Of a stretch of DNA of 64,000 bases, positions 1 to 11,740 are shown in pieces. Under the pieces are notes generated by a model. The model ran no database searches. It was not told where the DNA came from and saw only the letters and a program-made list of their open reading frames with translations. The translations under genes were made by a program, and so were the position numbers. Numbering within the stretch: position 1 is the stretch's first letter; each line of letters starts with the position of its first letter. The stretch is taken from positions 1,302,001 through 1,366,000 of the forward strand of contig NC_088179.1 of NCBI RefSeq assembly GCF_028769735.1, given 5' to 3'. Source of the stretch: Zonotrichia leucophrys gambelii (taxonomy: Eukaryota; Chordata; Aves; Passeriformes; Passerellidae).

Positions 1-2770
1 TCCTGATCTTTGTAATTGGCTTAGAGCTGCCATCCACTCCCAATTTTGTAGGGTGTGGATTGATGTAATGTGAGCTGCAGAAATCACACCTCTAAAGCAT
101 GGTGCTCTAGATCGTGGCAGGGCTGAATTGGGCAGTGCTGACTGCGGTGCCCTTCCTTCTACTCAAGTGGAGAGGTTCTCATTCCCACCCTGTGTGCTGG
201 CAAGGGGAACACCTGATCTCAAGCTGATCAGGCTGAGCTTCTCTCCTAGGGATTAAAATGCTGCCTCTGAATCTTTCTGAACTCACCCTCAGGAGGCTCT
301 AAATCCTTCAGATGTGGTTACTAATTCCATTGTATGCTTCCCTGGTTCTTGTCCCTGTGTAATTCTAAACTGCACCTTTAAACCAACAGGTACTCCAAGA
401 AATGCACATCTGAATTGAGGGCCCAGTACCAAATTTAGATACCCAAAAATGGGTAATTTTAGAAAAAATTCTAAGTTTTTTCTAATTTAAAATCAGAGAA
501 ATCTCAGTAAAATAAATGATGGATTGCAGTTTCATGAAGCACTTTTTAAGCACCGTCCCACACTGGAATGCTTGTGCTTGGAATTATGAACCTGACTTCA
601 AACAACCATGCTGGAGCCCGAGGATGCTCTGGGATGCTTCAACCTCTCCCAGCCCCATTCTCCCACTACTCTTGGGCAGTGCAGGATTAAAGAGCTACTG
701 TTCCACCTTAGCTAGTGTTTCCCTTCTCTGCCTTGCTGTCATCACAGAGGTAAATGGAGAGTTAATGTTTTTATGTCTGTGGGTGCAGGACATCACAAGA
801 ATCAGCCTATCTGCTCTGCAGCAGTGCTGAAGAAGGCCTAGAAGGGGTTAGCTCTGTTTAAGTGCTTGTCAGCTACTGTGGGTTGCCCACACTGCAGCAC
901 CAGCCTCAGGAAGGGGTTGTGTAATGTGCAGGGGAGTGAAGCCCTTGAGTCACTGGGTCCCTTTGCTTTACTCCTGTGCTTGGCTCTTGGAGGTGCTGTC
1001 ATAGCATGGAAAGTGCTCACAGGGGCAGTGGGATTTAAGAATTCCTTCTTTCTCTGGGGCCATGCAGCTCCCAGAGAGTTGTGGCAAGATGAATGAAGGC
1101 TCCTTGTGAGCAGCAGAACCAGCAAAGCTCAGTTCCCTGCAGACTTGTGTCCTCCTTTCCCTCCTCACAGTAACCTCAGCTTCCCCTTCCTGAGCCCTCC
1201 GTTCTCCCTCCTTATTCCTCTCACACACTGCAGGGTCCCTCCCAGGAGCTCAGCCCTGTGCTGGCTGTGCCCAGGGCAGTGTGGTTGTTCTGGGCACTGT
1301 GTGCTGCCTGTTACCCTGCACTGAGGGTGCCAGCCCAGCATCCCTCCTCTCCCAGCTGCAGACTTCCATCAAACTCATGGGAACTTCAGGTTTGAGATTT
1401 CCATCCTGTGCCACATGTGATTGAAACTAACCCAAAGGGTCGTGACAAGAGGCACTGGCAGACAGTGAGGTGCAATAAATCTCAGCTCTGTGGGAAGCCA
1501 AGCCAAACAGAAGCACCCAGAGGGGCAGACCCTGCACACATGTGCAGCTGCCTTGGGGTGGGCCAGGCTGTAGCTCAGGAAAAGCTCAGTGGAAAGCTGG
1601 CCAAGGGCTGTTCTCATAAAACTATCTTACCTGGTTTTAACTGGGAAGTCCTTCTGATTGCAGCACCTTTACTTATAGTGAAATTGGGGGTTTTTTTTGT
1701 CAAAGTATCATTATGATAATTTTTATTTTAATTTGTGCATCTGCTATCCATTATGCACACAATGTTGGTAAGAAATATTTGGGAATCTCTGCTTTTAGCT
1801 GTATATTTTCTCATATGCAATAAATGTAGTCTCTCTGTAGAAATAATACCTGTCTCCAAATATTTACAGACACAATCTCTATTCTAGATTAGAAAAGCAG
1901 AACTGTTCTGGCACTACCAGCAAAGCTTACCAGACTCCAGTAAAATTAGCTCTCTGCTCATGTCACAAGTGGTCACAGGTCCTTTTTTCTCGTGTTTCCC
2001 CTGTAGCTGTTCAGTCATCTGACCACTTTAGTGGTAAAAAAAAGAAAGACAAAAATCCCAGCCATGCAAATGTGTTGATCTAAATGATATTGTCAAAATG
2101 ATAATGGAAAATCTGTGCTAAAACTGATACCAAGTTCCTCTGTGTGTTTAAAATTTGTTCCTGTTGGCCAGTAGTCTCAGATAGAATATCTGTTGTATTG
2201 AAAGAATGAAAAATTCAAGCAGACCAAAAGGAGACAGTAAAGTGGCAAAATTGCTTTCAAGAAGATATTTCCCATTGCAGCTGATTTCCAGCTGGAAAAT
2301 TCTTTCTCTTTCCTCCTCAAAAATATAATGCAATATAGATTTTTACCCCAGAACAGTAACAGGAAAAATTAGCAAGTTCCAGAAACCCACTCCTGTTTCA
2401 ATAAAAAAATATCTGAATATTTTTTTTCTATCTGAATTCCTCTTTGCCCAGGTCCCAAAGGGAGAAGACAAGTGGCTAAAGATACTTGGTTACAACACCC
2501 TTTTCTCATGCACTTGTCTGCCAGTATTCTGTCTTTCTTTGCATGCCTCCAGCAGAATTTTTGAGTGCTGGTATCAGAACTCCAGCAAATCTACGACTTC
2601 GCACCTGCCTTATTTAAATCTCCGACTTTGAAAAAGCTGGAAGACGTAAGGAATTAGAGGCTCACTGTGAATTTGCACACTTTAACGCCCAGTTTGCACT
2701 CCTTGGAGACCTACAGTTCAAGCCTAAGAAGCACAATAAGTGTATTGGTTTTGTTGGTTCCAAACCTTAC
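1..2770 (-). other. KLHL6: KLHL6 intron 1 (partial, runs off left edge)
   Basis: This stretch lies downstream of the KLHL6 first coding exon on the minus strand, and the GT donor sits at 2770-2769. No further kelch exon, RNA gene or recognisable repeat was found in it. Short open frames here have no family resemblance. It ends at the window edge, so the intron length is unknown. Confidence 0.7.
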
Positions 2771-3030
2771 CTGAAATAATTGCTTGCTGCAGCAAGGACC
2801 ACTCGGTGACAGGAGAACTCCCGGCTGTCCACGCACAGGACGACGTCTGTGAGGGAATTTTCAAGGCGCAGGTTCTCCAGGCCGTTCTGGAGCACCAGAG
2901 AGAGACCTGTGTCGTCAAACTTCACCTTCTCACCGCTCGACACTTCCACCAGCTCCCCCATTTTCGTGGAGCACTCATTGTTCAAAGAGATCTCGGGCTC
3001 CTCAGAGCTCTTCTCCAGCGTGTCCCCCAT
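2771..3030 (-). CDS. KLHL6: KLHL6, first coding exon (N-terminus and start of BTB domain)
   Basis: Kelch-like 6 is a BTB-BACK-Kelch substrate adaptor for CUL3 ubiquitin ligase, known mainly from B lymphocytes and germinal-centre function. The exon encodes 86 complete codons plus two bases. It starts MGDTLEKS at 3030, with A at -3 and G at +4. A family-typical segment [19 protein letters not shown] covers residues 34-52. The BTB domain begins at about residue 50 (LTDVVLC, then [14 protein letters not shown]). The reading ends in an AG|GTAAGG donor, so Arg87 is split by intron 1. The rest of BTB, BACK and kelch lie to the left, outside the window. Leu65, reported as a recurrent human lymphoid-tumour mutation site (L65P), is conserved. 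KLHL24 is its divergently oriented paralogue to the right. Identification rests on recalled human KLHL6 sequence and matching synteny. Confidence 0.93.
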
Positions 3031-3052
3031 TTTCTGGCCAGCCCCGTCTCAT
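3002..3052 (-). other. Overlapping upstream ORF at the KLHL6 start
   Basis: A minus-strand ATG at 3052-3050, 22 nt before the KLHL6 ATG and with A at -3, opens a 16-codon frame. The frame stops at 3002, inside the KLHL6 coding sequence and out of frame with it. An earlier ATG at 3193 is in the same frame. If these lie in the mRNA leader they should lower KLHL6 initiation. The ORF itself is seen directly; its use is inference. Confidence 0.5.
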
Positions 3053-3260
3053 TCTGTTGGTGCTTCGATCTAAAAAGAGCTCCTTGGCTTTGGGCAAATC
3101 ACACTGCAGAAGTTGGGCGGATTTCCTGTCCAGAGGTCTCTGCTTATCTGTAGCTGTCACACACACATAACAGGAAGCCTTGCACTTTCTCATCCGGTTA
3201 ACACAAACAAAGGGTGGGTTTTTTTCAGTGATTTTCAGGCAGTATCAGTGTGTTTAGAAA
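3031..3260 (-). promoter_or_regulatory. KLHL6: KLHL6 5'UTR and presumed proximal promoter
   Basis: This is the sequence immediately upstream of the KLHL6 start on the minus strand. There is no CpG island, unlike at the other two genes here. An AGATAAGC GATA-type motif (3142-3149, minus) and an ACAGGAAAT ETS-type motif (within 3121-3130, minus) fit a blood-cell promoter. The transcription start is not determined and the motifs are short. Minus-strand ATGs at 3193 and 3050-3052 open a frame that overlaps the KLHL6 start. Confidence 0.4.
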
Positions 3261-5061
3261 GGCCTTAAGATGCCTCTGGATGAGAAGATTACAAGTGACA
3301 GGGACAGCCTGCTTACCACCCTCAAGCCAGTGCCTCGCTGTTATCTGTTGGTTGTATTGATAGGTGCAGCACATGCTTATCAAGCACTCCTGGTGGACTG
3401 GGCTGCTAAGGGAAAAAGCAAAATATATAAAATATATATATTTCTTTTTTCAGGTATGTGGGTATTAGTAACTGAGCTGGTTTGGGGTTTGGGTTTGGTT
3501 TTTAGTAATATGCTTGCATATTCAGAAAGCTCTCCAAGTGCATGTTCCTGTCCCTCATGACTTGCTAGCTGGCAGCCATTGCACAGCTTTTCTTTAGGGC
3601 TAAACAGGCACAACTCTCTCAAGGACATGGACCAGCACCAAAGATCTCACAGCTGGCAGTCTTCAGGCTGCACTGCTGGGCACAGGGATGTGGTCCATGC
3701 CCTGCCATCAGCTCTGACTAGCAGTGACAGCTCAGGGAGAGAGCCTGGGGAGCAGGGCACCCACCTCATCCTCACTGGTGGGCACAGCCTGAGGCACAGC
3801 TGCATCTGACTTGTCCCCAGGACAGACACGTGGTGGCTGCACATCTGGCGGTGGGGACACTGCAGGGCAGCTCTGGGGCTGAGCCTGCAGCATGACAGCA
3901 GCACCCAGAGCACAGTGCTGCAGGTTTCACTGTCACCTAAGGGTGGGCCAGATCTACTTGGACATCACCTACATGAGAACCTGACCAAAGCTGAATTAAT
4001 AAGCAGCACAGCCTACTGAGAGTAACAGGGCAAATCCCTGGCTTGCTTAGGAAACTCTCACACTGGGAAGTAAAAAAGCACACCTCTGTCTCCCCGTGAG
4101 AGGAATGTAGGACCAGTCCTCACCTTGGTAGCTTGAGTGCTAACCAACCTTGTCTTTGTGATAATTACTTCTAGGAATCCTTGTTTGGCCAATCCACAGG
4201 TTCTTACTGTGTGTTTGGTTTCCTCTTTTGTCTGCAGCTTGTAAAGCTGAGCTCACAGTATTATGGGAAACTTGGCTTCCCCTCCTTCCAGAAGGAGGTG
4301 AAAGCGGGGTCTGAGAGAGTCAGATTGGAAGATGAAGAGGAAGGAAAGCAAAAAATATCCTGCCTGCTTTCCTCTACCTCCTTGTAATGGGGTTTTCTTC
4401 ATTTTGTATAGTCTCTGCAGCCCTTTGGCTTTTTCCTTTCCCAGCTGATTTAAATGTATTCCTGCTGCCTTTTTGCTGAATTTTACTAATGAATGCTTCC
4501 TTTTCTAAAGCCAGCCCCTTCTTTCCCAAATACTCCTGTAGGAATACAACAAGAAAATTAAGGAATCCCCTCAAAAGTACTAGGTGTGCTTTAAAAATCA
4601 CAATGCTTTAACCCTATCTTGGGCTAGGTTCTCCTTGTTTATCAGCACAACTTCTGACCTTTGGGAATTCATCTTATCAGGCTTTTCTCTGACGGTGAGA
4701 GGTTTCACATTGAGCTTACCCATTAAAGCGAAAGCTGAGACTCCTCAGCGATCACTTGATTCCAGTTGCTGTGGCTTTAAGCAAAGCATTAATAATTGTG
4801 AAATTGAAGTAAGTCAGTGTTGGTGTGAATGCTGGGAACGGAAACCCTGCAGTAACTAGGTCTATGGCTGTGGTATTGTCAGTAACTGCACTGCAGGAAG
4901 GACCTCGGCAGCTCAAGGAACTGTTGACTATTAGTGGCAGTGATCATTATCCACAGTCTGTCTCCTTCTGTGCCATTGCTAACCCATATGGTGTATTTTT
5001 AACCCCTAATTTATTTTTTTTATTGACAAGGATCTCCTCTCCTTTATTGTGTTGCCATGGT
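3261..5061. other. Intergenic, no gene seen
   Basis: AT-moderate sequence with a short AT-rich run near 3419-3444. Open frames are short, overlap on both strands and lack family resemblance. I find no RNA gene or repeat I can name. Confidence 0.6.
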
Positions 5062-5190
5062 GTTGTGGTTTAAGCCCAGCCAGCAGCCCAGCCCCAGGCA
5101 GCTTGCTCACTCCCCACCAGTGGGAGCAGGGAGAGAACTGAGAGGACAAAAATGGAGGACTCATGGGTTGAGATAAAGACAGTTTAATGA
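5062..5190. repeat. LTR-like dispersed repeat fragment (avian endogenous retrovirus type)
   Basis: The segment begins GTGGTTTAAGCCCAGCCAG, runs through a block like CTCACTCCCCACCAGTGGGA, and ends near GGTTGAGATAAAGACAGTTT. This resembles a repeat I recall as abundant in songbird genomes and usually classed with ERV LTRs. Only non-coding sequence is present and no retroviral gene is seen nearby. Class and exact ends are uncertain without a repeat-library search. Confidence 0.5.
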
Positions 5191-8100
5191 TGGTTACTTG
5201 GGAAGATTGAAAATCTGTGCCCTCTGTGCCCCACATTGGGCTGCCTTGTATTCAGAGACCCGTTTCCTCAGGGGCTTTCTGCTGATGTAGTAACCACTTT
5301 CATTCTTTGGACTAGCATGAACACAATGCTGAGGTGAGTGTTGTGTCTTTGCAGGTACAAGGGAACAACAAACCCAGCAACCAGGCAGCTGCTCTCCTGA
5401 GGTGCTCTGTGGCCCAAGATTGCAGTAGCAACATGTCATTTAATCCTGGGGTAAATCCAGCTTGTTACTTCATGGTAGAAGCTTCCAGATACATTCTTCT
5501 GTTTGGCCTTTAGAGACTTGTTCTGTCTGCACTCTCATAGTGTTTCCAGTAAAGAATTACCTGCTAGCTAAATGAACACTGAACAGGTAAGAGCTGAAGG
5601 CTTGTCTGTTCATGACTTGTTTGTCTGTTGTCTTTGCCTGAGGAATACTGAGCTGACCTGTGTATACTCTGTATCAGCTTGAGAGAGCTGGCTAACTGGC
5701 AGGGATTACTGTGTCCATAGTGTCTACCCTCACTTGTATCCTGGCAAGTTTACAGAGCTCTGTAACATCACAGGCTGCTGCTGGTACCTGTGAATCTCTG
5801 CACAGTTCATCTGAGCTGAGTTCAGAGGCTGCTTTCCATCCTGCCATGGCTTCCTCACCTCTGTGTCTTCTCTCCCCCTTGACCATGCTCCCTGTTTAGA
5901 TGTTGGTCTGTAGCCACCAGCAGTCCATTTTCAACTGCCTGCTCATGAATCCAGGATCTCATCACTGTGGCATTTCAGCACTGTAAAGTTTGACCTCGAC
6001 AGATGAAGCTGCCACACTGGCCAGGAGTCCTGGTTCCCATCTTGCAAAGTGAAAGATTCAGGCAGTCCCAGGAAAAAGTCATGGACTTGGGGCCATGACT
6101 AAGAGGAGGGATGGAAGAAGTCACACCCACCAACAATGGATCAAGAGCAAGGAGCTGAGGCATTCTTTAAACAAAGGCAGAAACATAGGAACCTATTTCT
6201 AACAGTTCTTGTTGTTTTGCTTCCCACATCCTTGTACTTTAGCTAACAGAGCCCTCAGGGACCAGATGAGACTGAGAGGAAGCAGCCATGAAACATGAGA
6301 GTGTGTGGCTGCCTCAAGGAAGAGGCCAGAAAAGACTGGCAGGAGGTTTTCTGGGGGGAGAAAGAAGATTCTCAGCCATCCTGGTACCACAATGGGATCT
6401 GGAAACCTCCTACTCTGAGTACTGAGCAGGTTGTTGAACTTGCAGATGGCAGTGAGTTCATATTTCTGACCTGGAGCTCGTACAAAGTTGTCCTTGCTCT
6501 TTGTCTTCTTATTATTCCAGACCACGTCTGTTTTGCTGCCTCAAGTGACACTCCAGTTCTGTGTGTGCTGTGACCCAGTGGCTTCTGTTCCAGGCTATTC
6601 CACTTCTTGCACTCCAGACAGCTTTCAGAGCTGAAGCCACCCAACAGCACATTGACAGTTCTGTCTCCAGGCCTCACCATGCTTACTGAGTGCTATGGAA
6701 GGCCCTTCCTTCATCTGAGAGAGCTTTTTTAAAGGGGCTGGCCTCCAAAAGGGCAAGGACACTACCGCAGAAGAAAGGTCTTGGCAAGGTTTGGACTTCT
6801 TCAAGTAGGAAAACACTGCAATTGCTTCCACTGTGCATCCCAAAAGCACTGCAGAGAACACCTCAGAGCACAGAGGGCCCTCTGGGTAGCAGAGACAGCT
6901 CCTTGGGGTGGGAGCAGGGTGGGGACTGCAGCTGGACACGTATCAGGGCTCATCTTACCATCAGCTGTTTTCTAGCACAGTGCAAAGCAAGATAGCTGAG
7001 GCCTGAGATAATCTTGTCAGCCCTGGAAAGTTGCTGGATTTTTGTCTGTGTTTTCAGTACATTGGGATAATGTTCACTAGCTCAAAATAGCACGTTCTTA
7101 ATTTAGCTTTGGGGGAACAAATGGGATTTCAGTTTTTGAAACTGATTCTCTGTAAACTGCAAACTGGAATCTTTGTTTCATTGCAGTTTGCTTCCTCTGC
7201 TGAACCAGCACCACCTCCATTTCAAAAACTACTGCTGGAGACTTCTCATATCCCTGCCTCTGGGCAGCTGCACTTGTTCAAAGTCAACAAACAATGGTGA
7301 TTTTGTGAAGCTGGCCTGTCTCATACCCTCACTCTTGAAAATTACCTCTTATTTAGAGTGGATTGCAGTGCTACCCTGCTGTGCTGCATTTATTACCTGT
7401 CCATCTTTTGCTCTCAGAGTGGTTTTGCATATATTTTAAGTCACTGGGATGTTTCTAGAAAAGCTGCTGCTTCCATGTATTGTTTTCTTGGGAACAGTCA
7501 GGCATTGTGCTAACAATCCAGATGGGTGACTCCAAACCACGCTTTCACCTTGTATCACAGAGAGCTCCCAGCTGACCAAGCTGTAAATGCCAAATTATTT
7601 GGGTTCAGTATTTGAAGTCTGGTTGTTATAATGCTCCCACGTGTGCTACAGGCTATGGAGGTCACCCTGATGTGTGGATGGGCCAGCTGAGCTCAAGAAT
7701 CTTTGATCCCCTGCTCATTAGCTTTTGAGGGAGTGGTGGAGGAAGGCTGCTATTTACATAAGTGTTTGCTTTATTTGAAGCAGCTGAATTGCAGTCTGGG
7801 GGTGCAGCATGGTCACTCCCAAAGAGGCAGAGCAAGCTGAGACATCACTCAGCGCTGTGTTTTAAGATTTTATAGCCCAAGATGAGATGCATCCAAATGA
7901 AACTGGAAGGGCTGAGGCCAGGAATGTGGCTGTATGTAAGAACCAAAAGAAATGCAGTAGGAGCCAGCCGTGGCAGTTGAGGAGAGCTGGAACAAGCCTT
8001 CCCCAGTGAGAACAGTCCTTTCCTTTTCCTGGAACAAGGATATCCTGTCATCAACACCTTACACTAGTGCAGGTTTTTCACAACAGACAAGTGTTCTTCC

Positions 8101-8978
8101 TTTTCTGTCCCCAAGATAAGCAGTCTTTGAAACAAAACTGCAGCAGTTACTTCCATGTCTTGTTGTTTGTGAGGATGGAAAGAAGGTCCTAAAGTTAGTT
8201 TCTAGAAGGAAAGGAGAGCCTCACTTTCTTTTAACCTAGAGTTGAGTTATTCTCTAAAAGATTTTGCCAGCATTACTCACAAAAAGGTTTTGTCATCAGC
8301 ATCAGACTCCCTCTTGTTTCAGTTTATGTAAGAAGATGCTCAGGTCACTTGTCTGCTGCATTCTGCTCTGCCACCCATTAGAATTTATTAGCATCTTTGC
8401 TGTATTATTAGCTAGTGGCTGTTTATGCACAAATCATTCTTCCTCTAAGTAAATTATACCTTTGATCTCCATAATGGGACAGCAGGAACCAGGTCTGTGC
8501 TGCTGTCCTCAGTGATATTTTGATGTTGTATTCTTTGTGCAGCTGATGTGCTGATGCTGCTGGGTTCTGGCATCCTGCACACAGAGTGAGGAGCACAGCC
8601 TTGGCAAGAGTGACAGCACTATAGCTCTGACACTTGTTCCACAGCTTAGCAAAACCTGACCAACAAAGCAGCTCTTGACATGCAGGAGAGCTGTTCTGCT
8701 TGGCAGGAGCTGGGAAATGGAGGAAGCTGCCACTGCAGTGAATTATGGGGAGATCCATGTTTCAGTGCTGTTTGGTGTTAATGAGACACTGCTTGGACCA
8801 AAGTTTGTGATCTTGAGTCTATTCACAGTATTTGCTGAGTGGGCCTGTGAAAAGCTCAGTGTGCCCCCAAACCACGGGAAATGAGCCCGGTCTCTGATTG
8901 ATGTCTAAGGCAATGCTGGCTTCTATTTCTCATGAGGCCTGTTGATCTCAGCCAGTTCTGTGCACATACCTAACTGAT
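5191..8978. other. Intergenic, no gene seen
   Basis: Ordinary mixed-composition sequence. Frames of about 60-110 codons occur in several overlapping registers and look like chance. No splice-flanked exon of a known family, RNA gene or clear repeat was recognised. Confidence 0.6.
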
Positions 8979-9172
8979 GAGTTCACACTCTGAGTGATGC
9001 TCCAGAGCTCTGACCGAATTCTGCTTCAGTTTTTCACTGTGTGAAGCCTAGAAATGCTGGCCCCAAAACCAGTGTGAGTTCACACTCTGAATGATGCTCC
9101 AGAGCTGTGACCAAATTTTGCTTTGGTTTTCACCATGGTGAAGCTTACAAATGCTGGCCCTAAAATCAGTGT
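8979..9172. repeat. 97-bp tandem duplication, two copies
   Basis: The block starting GAGTTCACACTCTGAGTGAT at 8979 recurs from 9076 with scattered substitutions. Both copies contain GATGCTCCAGAGCT and AAATGCTGGCCC. The divergence shows an old local duplication. No coding content is apparent. Confidence 0.85.
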
Positions 9173-10290
9173 GGTCCTTCCTTGCCTTCCTTGTGGTGGG
9201 ATTCTGCTAGTTTGCAGCACAGATCTCCTTCTTGGGTTGTAAATCCAATCAACCTCTTACTTGGGCAGAGCTCAAGCAGAGAAGGCAATGCCATGCTCTG
9301 TGTGCTCTGTATCCTCACCACCAGGCTGCTTTGTTTGCTTCCCTGCAGGACTGAGTCTGTCACACCAGAAACCCACACGGACCCAGAGCAAAAGAATAAA
9401 GTCCAGTTTAAACTTTCTGAAGCCAAATGAGATTTTTTTTTTTCTGGAGATGGTAACAGGAGAAGGGAGCAGGATTCAGTTCAAGAGGAAGTGATATTCT
9501 GTATTCTGTGTGGTGCACCCAGCAGATCACAGCCAGTCATTTCTTTTGACCATCATATGGTACAGTTTCCACTGCTGGCTGACACGGGGTCATTTACTAT
9601 CTTGTCTAATTATCAAAAAAATAAGGATGCCATTGGCAAATATTGTTACTCTTGGAACATAAGCTTATTCCTGGGATAAACATATCCCAAAATTTCTGTA
9701 ATTAATTACTGTGTTTCCTATTCTGACACAATAAAGAGGGAAATCAGTTGGTTAACTGACAAGTGACTGCTGAAAGCTGAGCCCTGCTTGGTCTAGAGGA
9801 AAGAAGCAAACTGGAAAGAAGCAGAAATCTACATCTTTTCAATAAACAAACACATAACTTTTGGTGGAAGTGCAATTTGATTTAATAAATCTACACACAA
9901 GATCTCTCCTGTACAAAACCACTACCTACATTCATCTGATTTTCCAGCTAACCCTTTTCATCCACAGCTACTTTTTTAGCTCAAACCTGACATTTAAACT
10001 TGGCATTTAATGGTGGGAAGAATGGTGAATGTCTGGTGAACGTGAATGTTGGTTTAAAAAACCGGACTATAGTTCTCAGTTAGTTCCACATCATCACAGC
10101 AACTGAAGCTTCATCAAGTTTTAAAATACTGTTGAAAAAATTGAACCTTTGTAGTTTTTCAGCAGTCTTTCTTAACTGTCTCTTTTGCAAGAAATTTAAA
10201 CTTGTGTGAGACTGGTCTTTAGGTAGCATTGTTAGATGAGAATTCGACATTACTTATAGAGGAAGGGTTCTTTAATCTTAAGTCTGTATG
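9173..10290. other. Intergenic, no gene seen
   Basis: The right half is AT-rich. Nothing recognisable as a gene, RNA or named repeat was found. Confidence 0.6.
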
Positions 10291-10372
10291 AATCATAGAA
10301 TCATAGAATGGCTGGGGTTGGGAGACCTTAAAGACCATCTCATTCCCACCCCTGCCATGGATCCACTAGAAT
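10291..10372 (-). mobile_element. CR1 LINE, 3'-end fragment
   Basis: The sequence AATCATAGAATCATAGAATG is followed by GGTTGGGAGACCTTAAAGA. This is the reverse complement of the CR1 3' end, whose terminal short repeat reads ATTCTATGATT. The element therefore lies on the minus strand, and only about 80 bp survive, as usual for 5'-truncated avian CR1. Confidence 0.85.
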
Positions 10373-10993
10373 CATATGGGGATGTGGGTAAGCCCTGCTT
10401 CCCTGCTTCCCAGCTTCCAGCTCCCTGCAGCCAATGAAGAAATTGAGTTGGCAGATTTTTAGGTAAGCAGCTGAGCAGGTGGGAGAATGTTTATCTAAGC
10501 AGAAATCATGCTGTAGAAATGTACATTTTGTTAGTTATTACCAGTAGCAAAAACCGTTATTGCCTTTTACGTAAGTGAATTATGAATGACCTAAAGTTAG
10601 AAACAGTGTTGGTGAGTTGTTACAATCTGTATGCAAATAAAGGTATTGCATGAAGGGCAAAGATTTCAAATATAAAAAGAGGAAGTGCTGAAAAATTTTA
10701 GTATTTCCTCTTGAGGAGGGGAATTATCTGAGTGTGCTTTAACTGCCTGTGTACCAAATTTGAAGGAGTTCTGCTGCTAGAAGCCTGCGCCTTTGCTAGA
10801 TGGGTTTTCAAGCTGATCGGAGTTAGCTTAACACGGCCGTAGCTGTGAACATCAGATTCCTGGCAGCAGGGGCCAGAAAAGCCCGGACAATTTCCAAAGC
10901 CAGCCCTCCTGCTCCTCCTGTGCCATGCAGGAGGGCCCAGCAGGATGTGCTGGGGCTCTGCTCTCCCAGCGCCCGGAGCGAGGGCTGTGAGCC
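10373..10993. other. Intergenic, no gene seen
   Basis: AT-rich up to about 10800, then rising in GC towards the minisatellite. No gene recognised. Confidence 0.55.
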
Positions 10994-11318
10994 CGTCCCT
11001 CTGCATCCCAACCCTGTCCCTCTGCATCCCAACCCTGTCCCTCTGCATCCCAACCCTGTCCCCTGCATCCCAACCCTGTCCCCTGCATCCCAGCCCTATC
11101 CCCTGCATCCCAACCCTGTCCCTCTGCATCCCAACCCTGTCCCTCTGGGTATCCCAACCCTGTCCCTCTGCATCCCAACCCTGTCCCCTGCACCCCAACC
11201 CTGTCCCCTGCATCCCAACCCTGTCCCTCTGCATCCCAACCCTGTCCCCTGCACCCCAACCCTGTCTCTCTGCATCCCAACCCTGTCCCCTGCATCCCAA
11301 CCCTGTCCCCCTGCACCA
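10994..11318. repeat. Minisatellite, about 15 copies of a 19-21 bp unit
   Basis: The unit reads approximately CTCTGCATCCCAACCCTGTCC. About 15 near-identical copies can be counted, differing mainly by presence or absence of a CT pair (21 versus 19 bp) and a few substitutions such as CACCCC for CATCCC. Long open frames on both strands across it are products of the repeat. It adjoins a CpG-rich block on its right. Confidence 0.95.
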
Positions 11319-11384
11319 GCAGGCGGGTTCCTGAGCCTGGCACAGAGCTCCTCGTGGGTCACAGCAGCACTGCTGTCACCTCCA

Positions 11385-11740
11385 GCAGGATCCGAGGGGC
11401 CGATGCTGCCCTAGAGCTCTGCCTCTCCTCCCGGGAGGGCGCAGGAAGCTCCGGGAGCGGGGCTGCTCTCTCTCCTTGCGGAGCCGCCGCGGCTCTGCAG
11501 CGCTGCGTTCCCCCGGAGCCCGCAGGGGCAGCGCTGGCACAGCCCGGGAGCCGCCGCGAGCGCTCCACGCTGCTGCCGGGGCTCTGCCATCCGTCAGGGA
11601 AGGGAAGCTGTCTGCAATGTAGGGCATTGGGACAGCGGGCCGGGAACACCGCACCGCCTCCGCTGTGGAAAGTGTGACAGAACAAACTCCGCAGCGCCCG
11701 CAGGAGCAGCCCGGCTCGCAGGGAGGGAGGGAGCCCAAAC
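11385..11740. promoter_or_regulatory. Isolated CpG-rich block (orphan CpG island)
   Basis: CpG-dense, GC-rich sequence (for example GGAGCCGCCGCGGCTCTGCA and GGGAGCCGCCGCGAGCGCTC) sits in otherwise ordinary intergenic DNA, about 8 kb before the KLHL24 island and about 8 kb from KLHL6. No coding exon is recognised beside it. It could be an unannotated promoter, an enhancer or a drift-formed GC patch. Confidence 0.55.

Noticed and set aside
10698..11414. Repetitive open frames of 130-200 codons on both strands
   Set aside because: They are the 19-21 bp minisatellite read in different frames.
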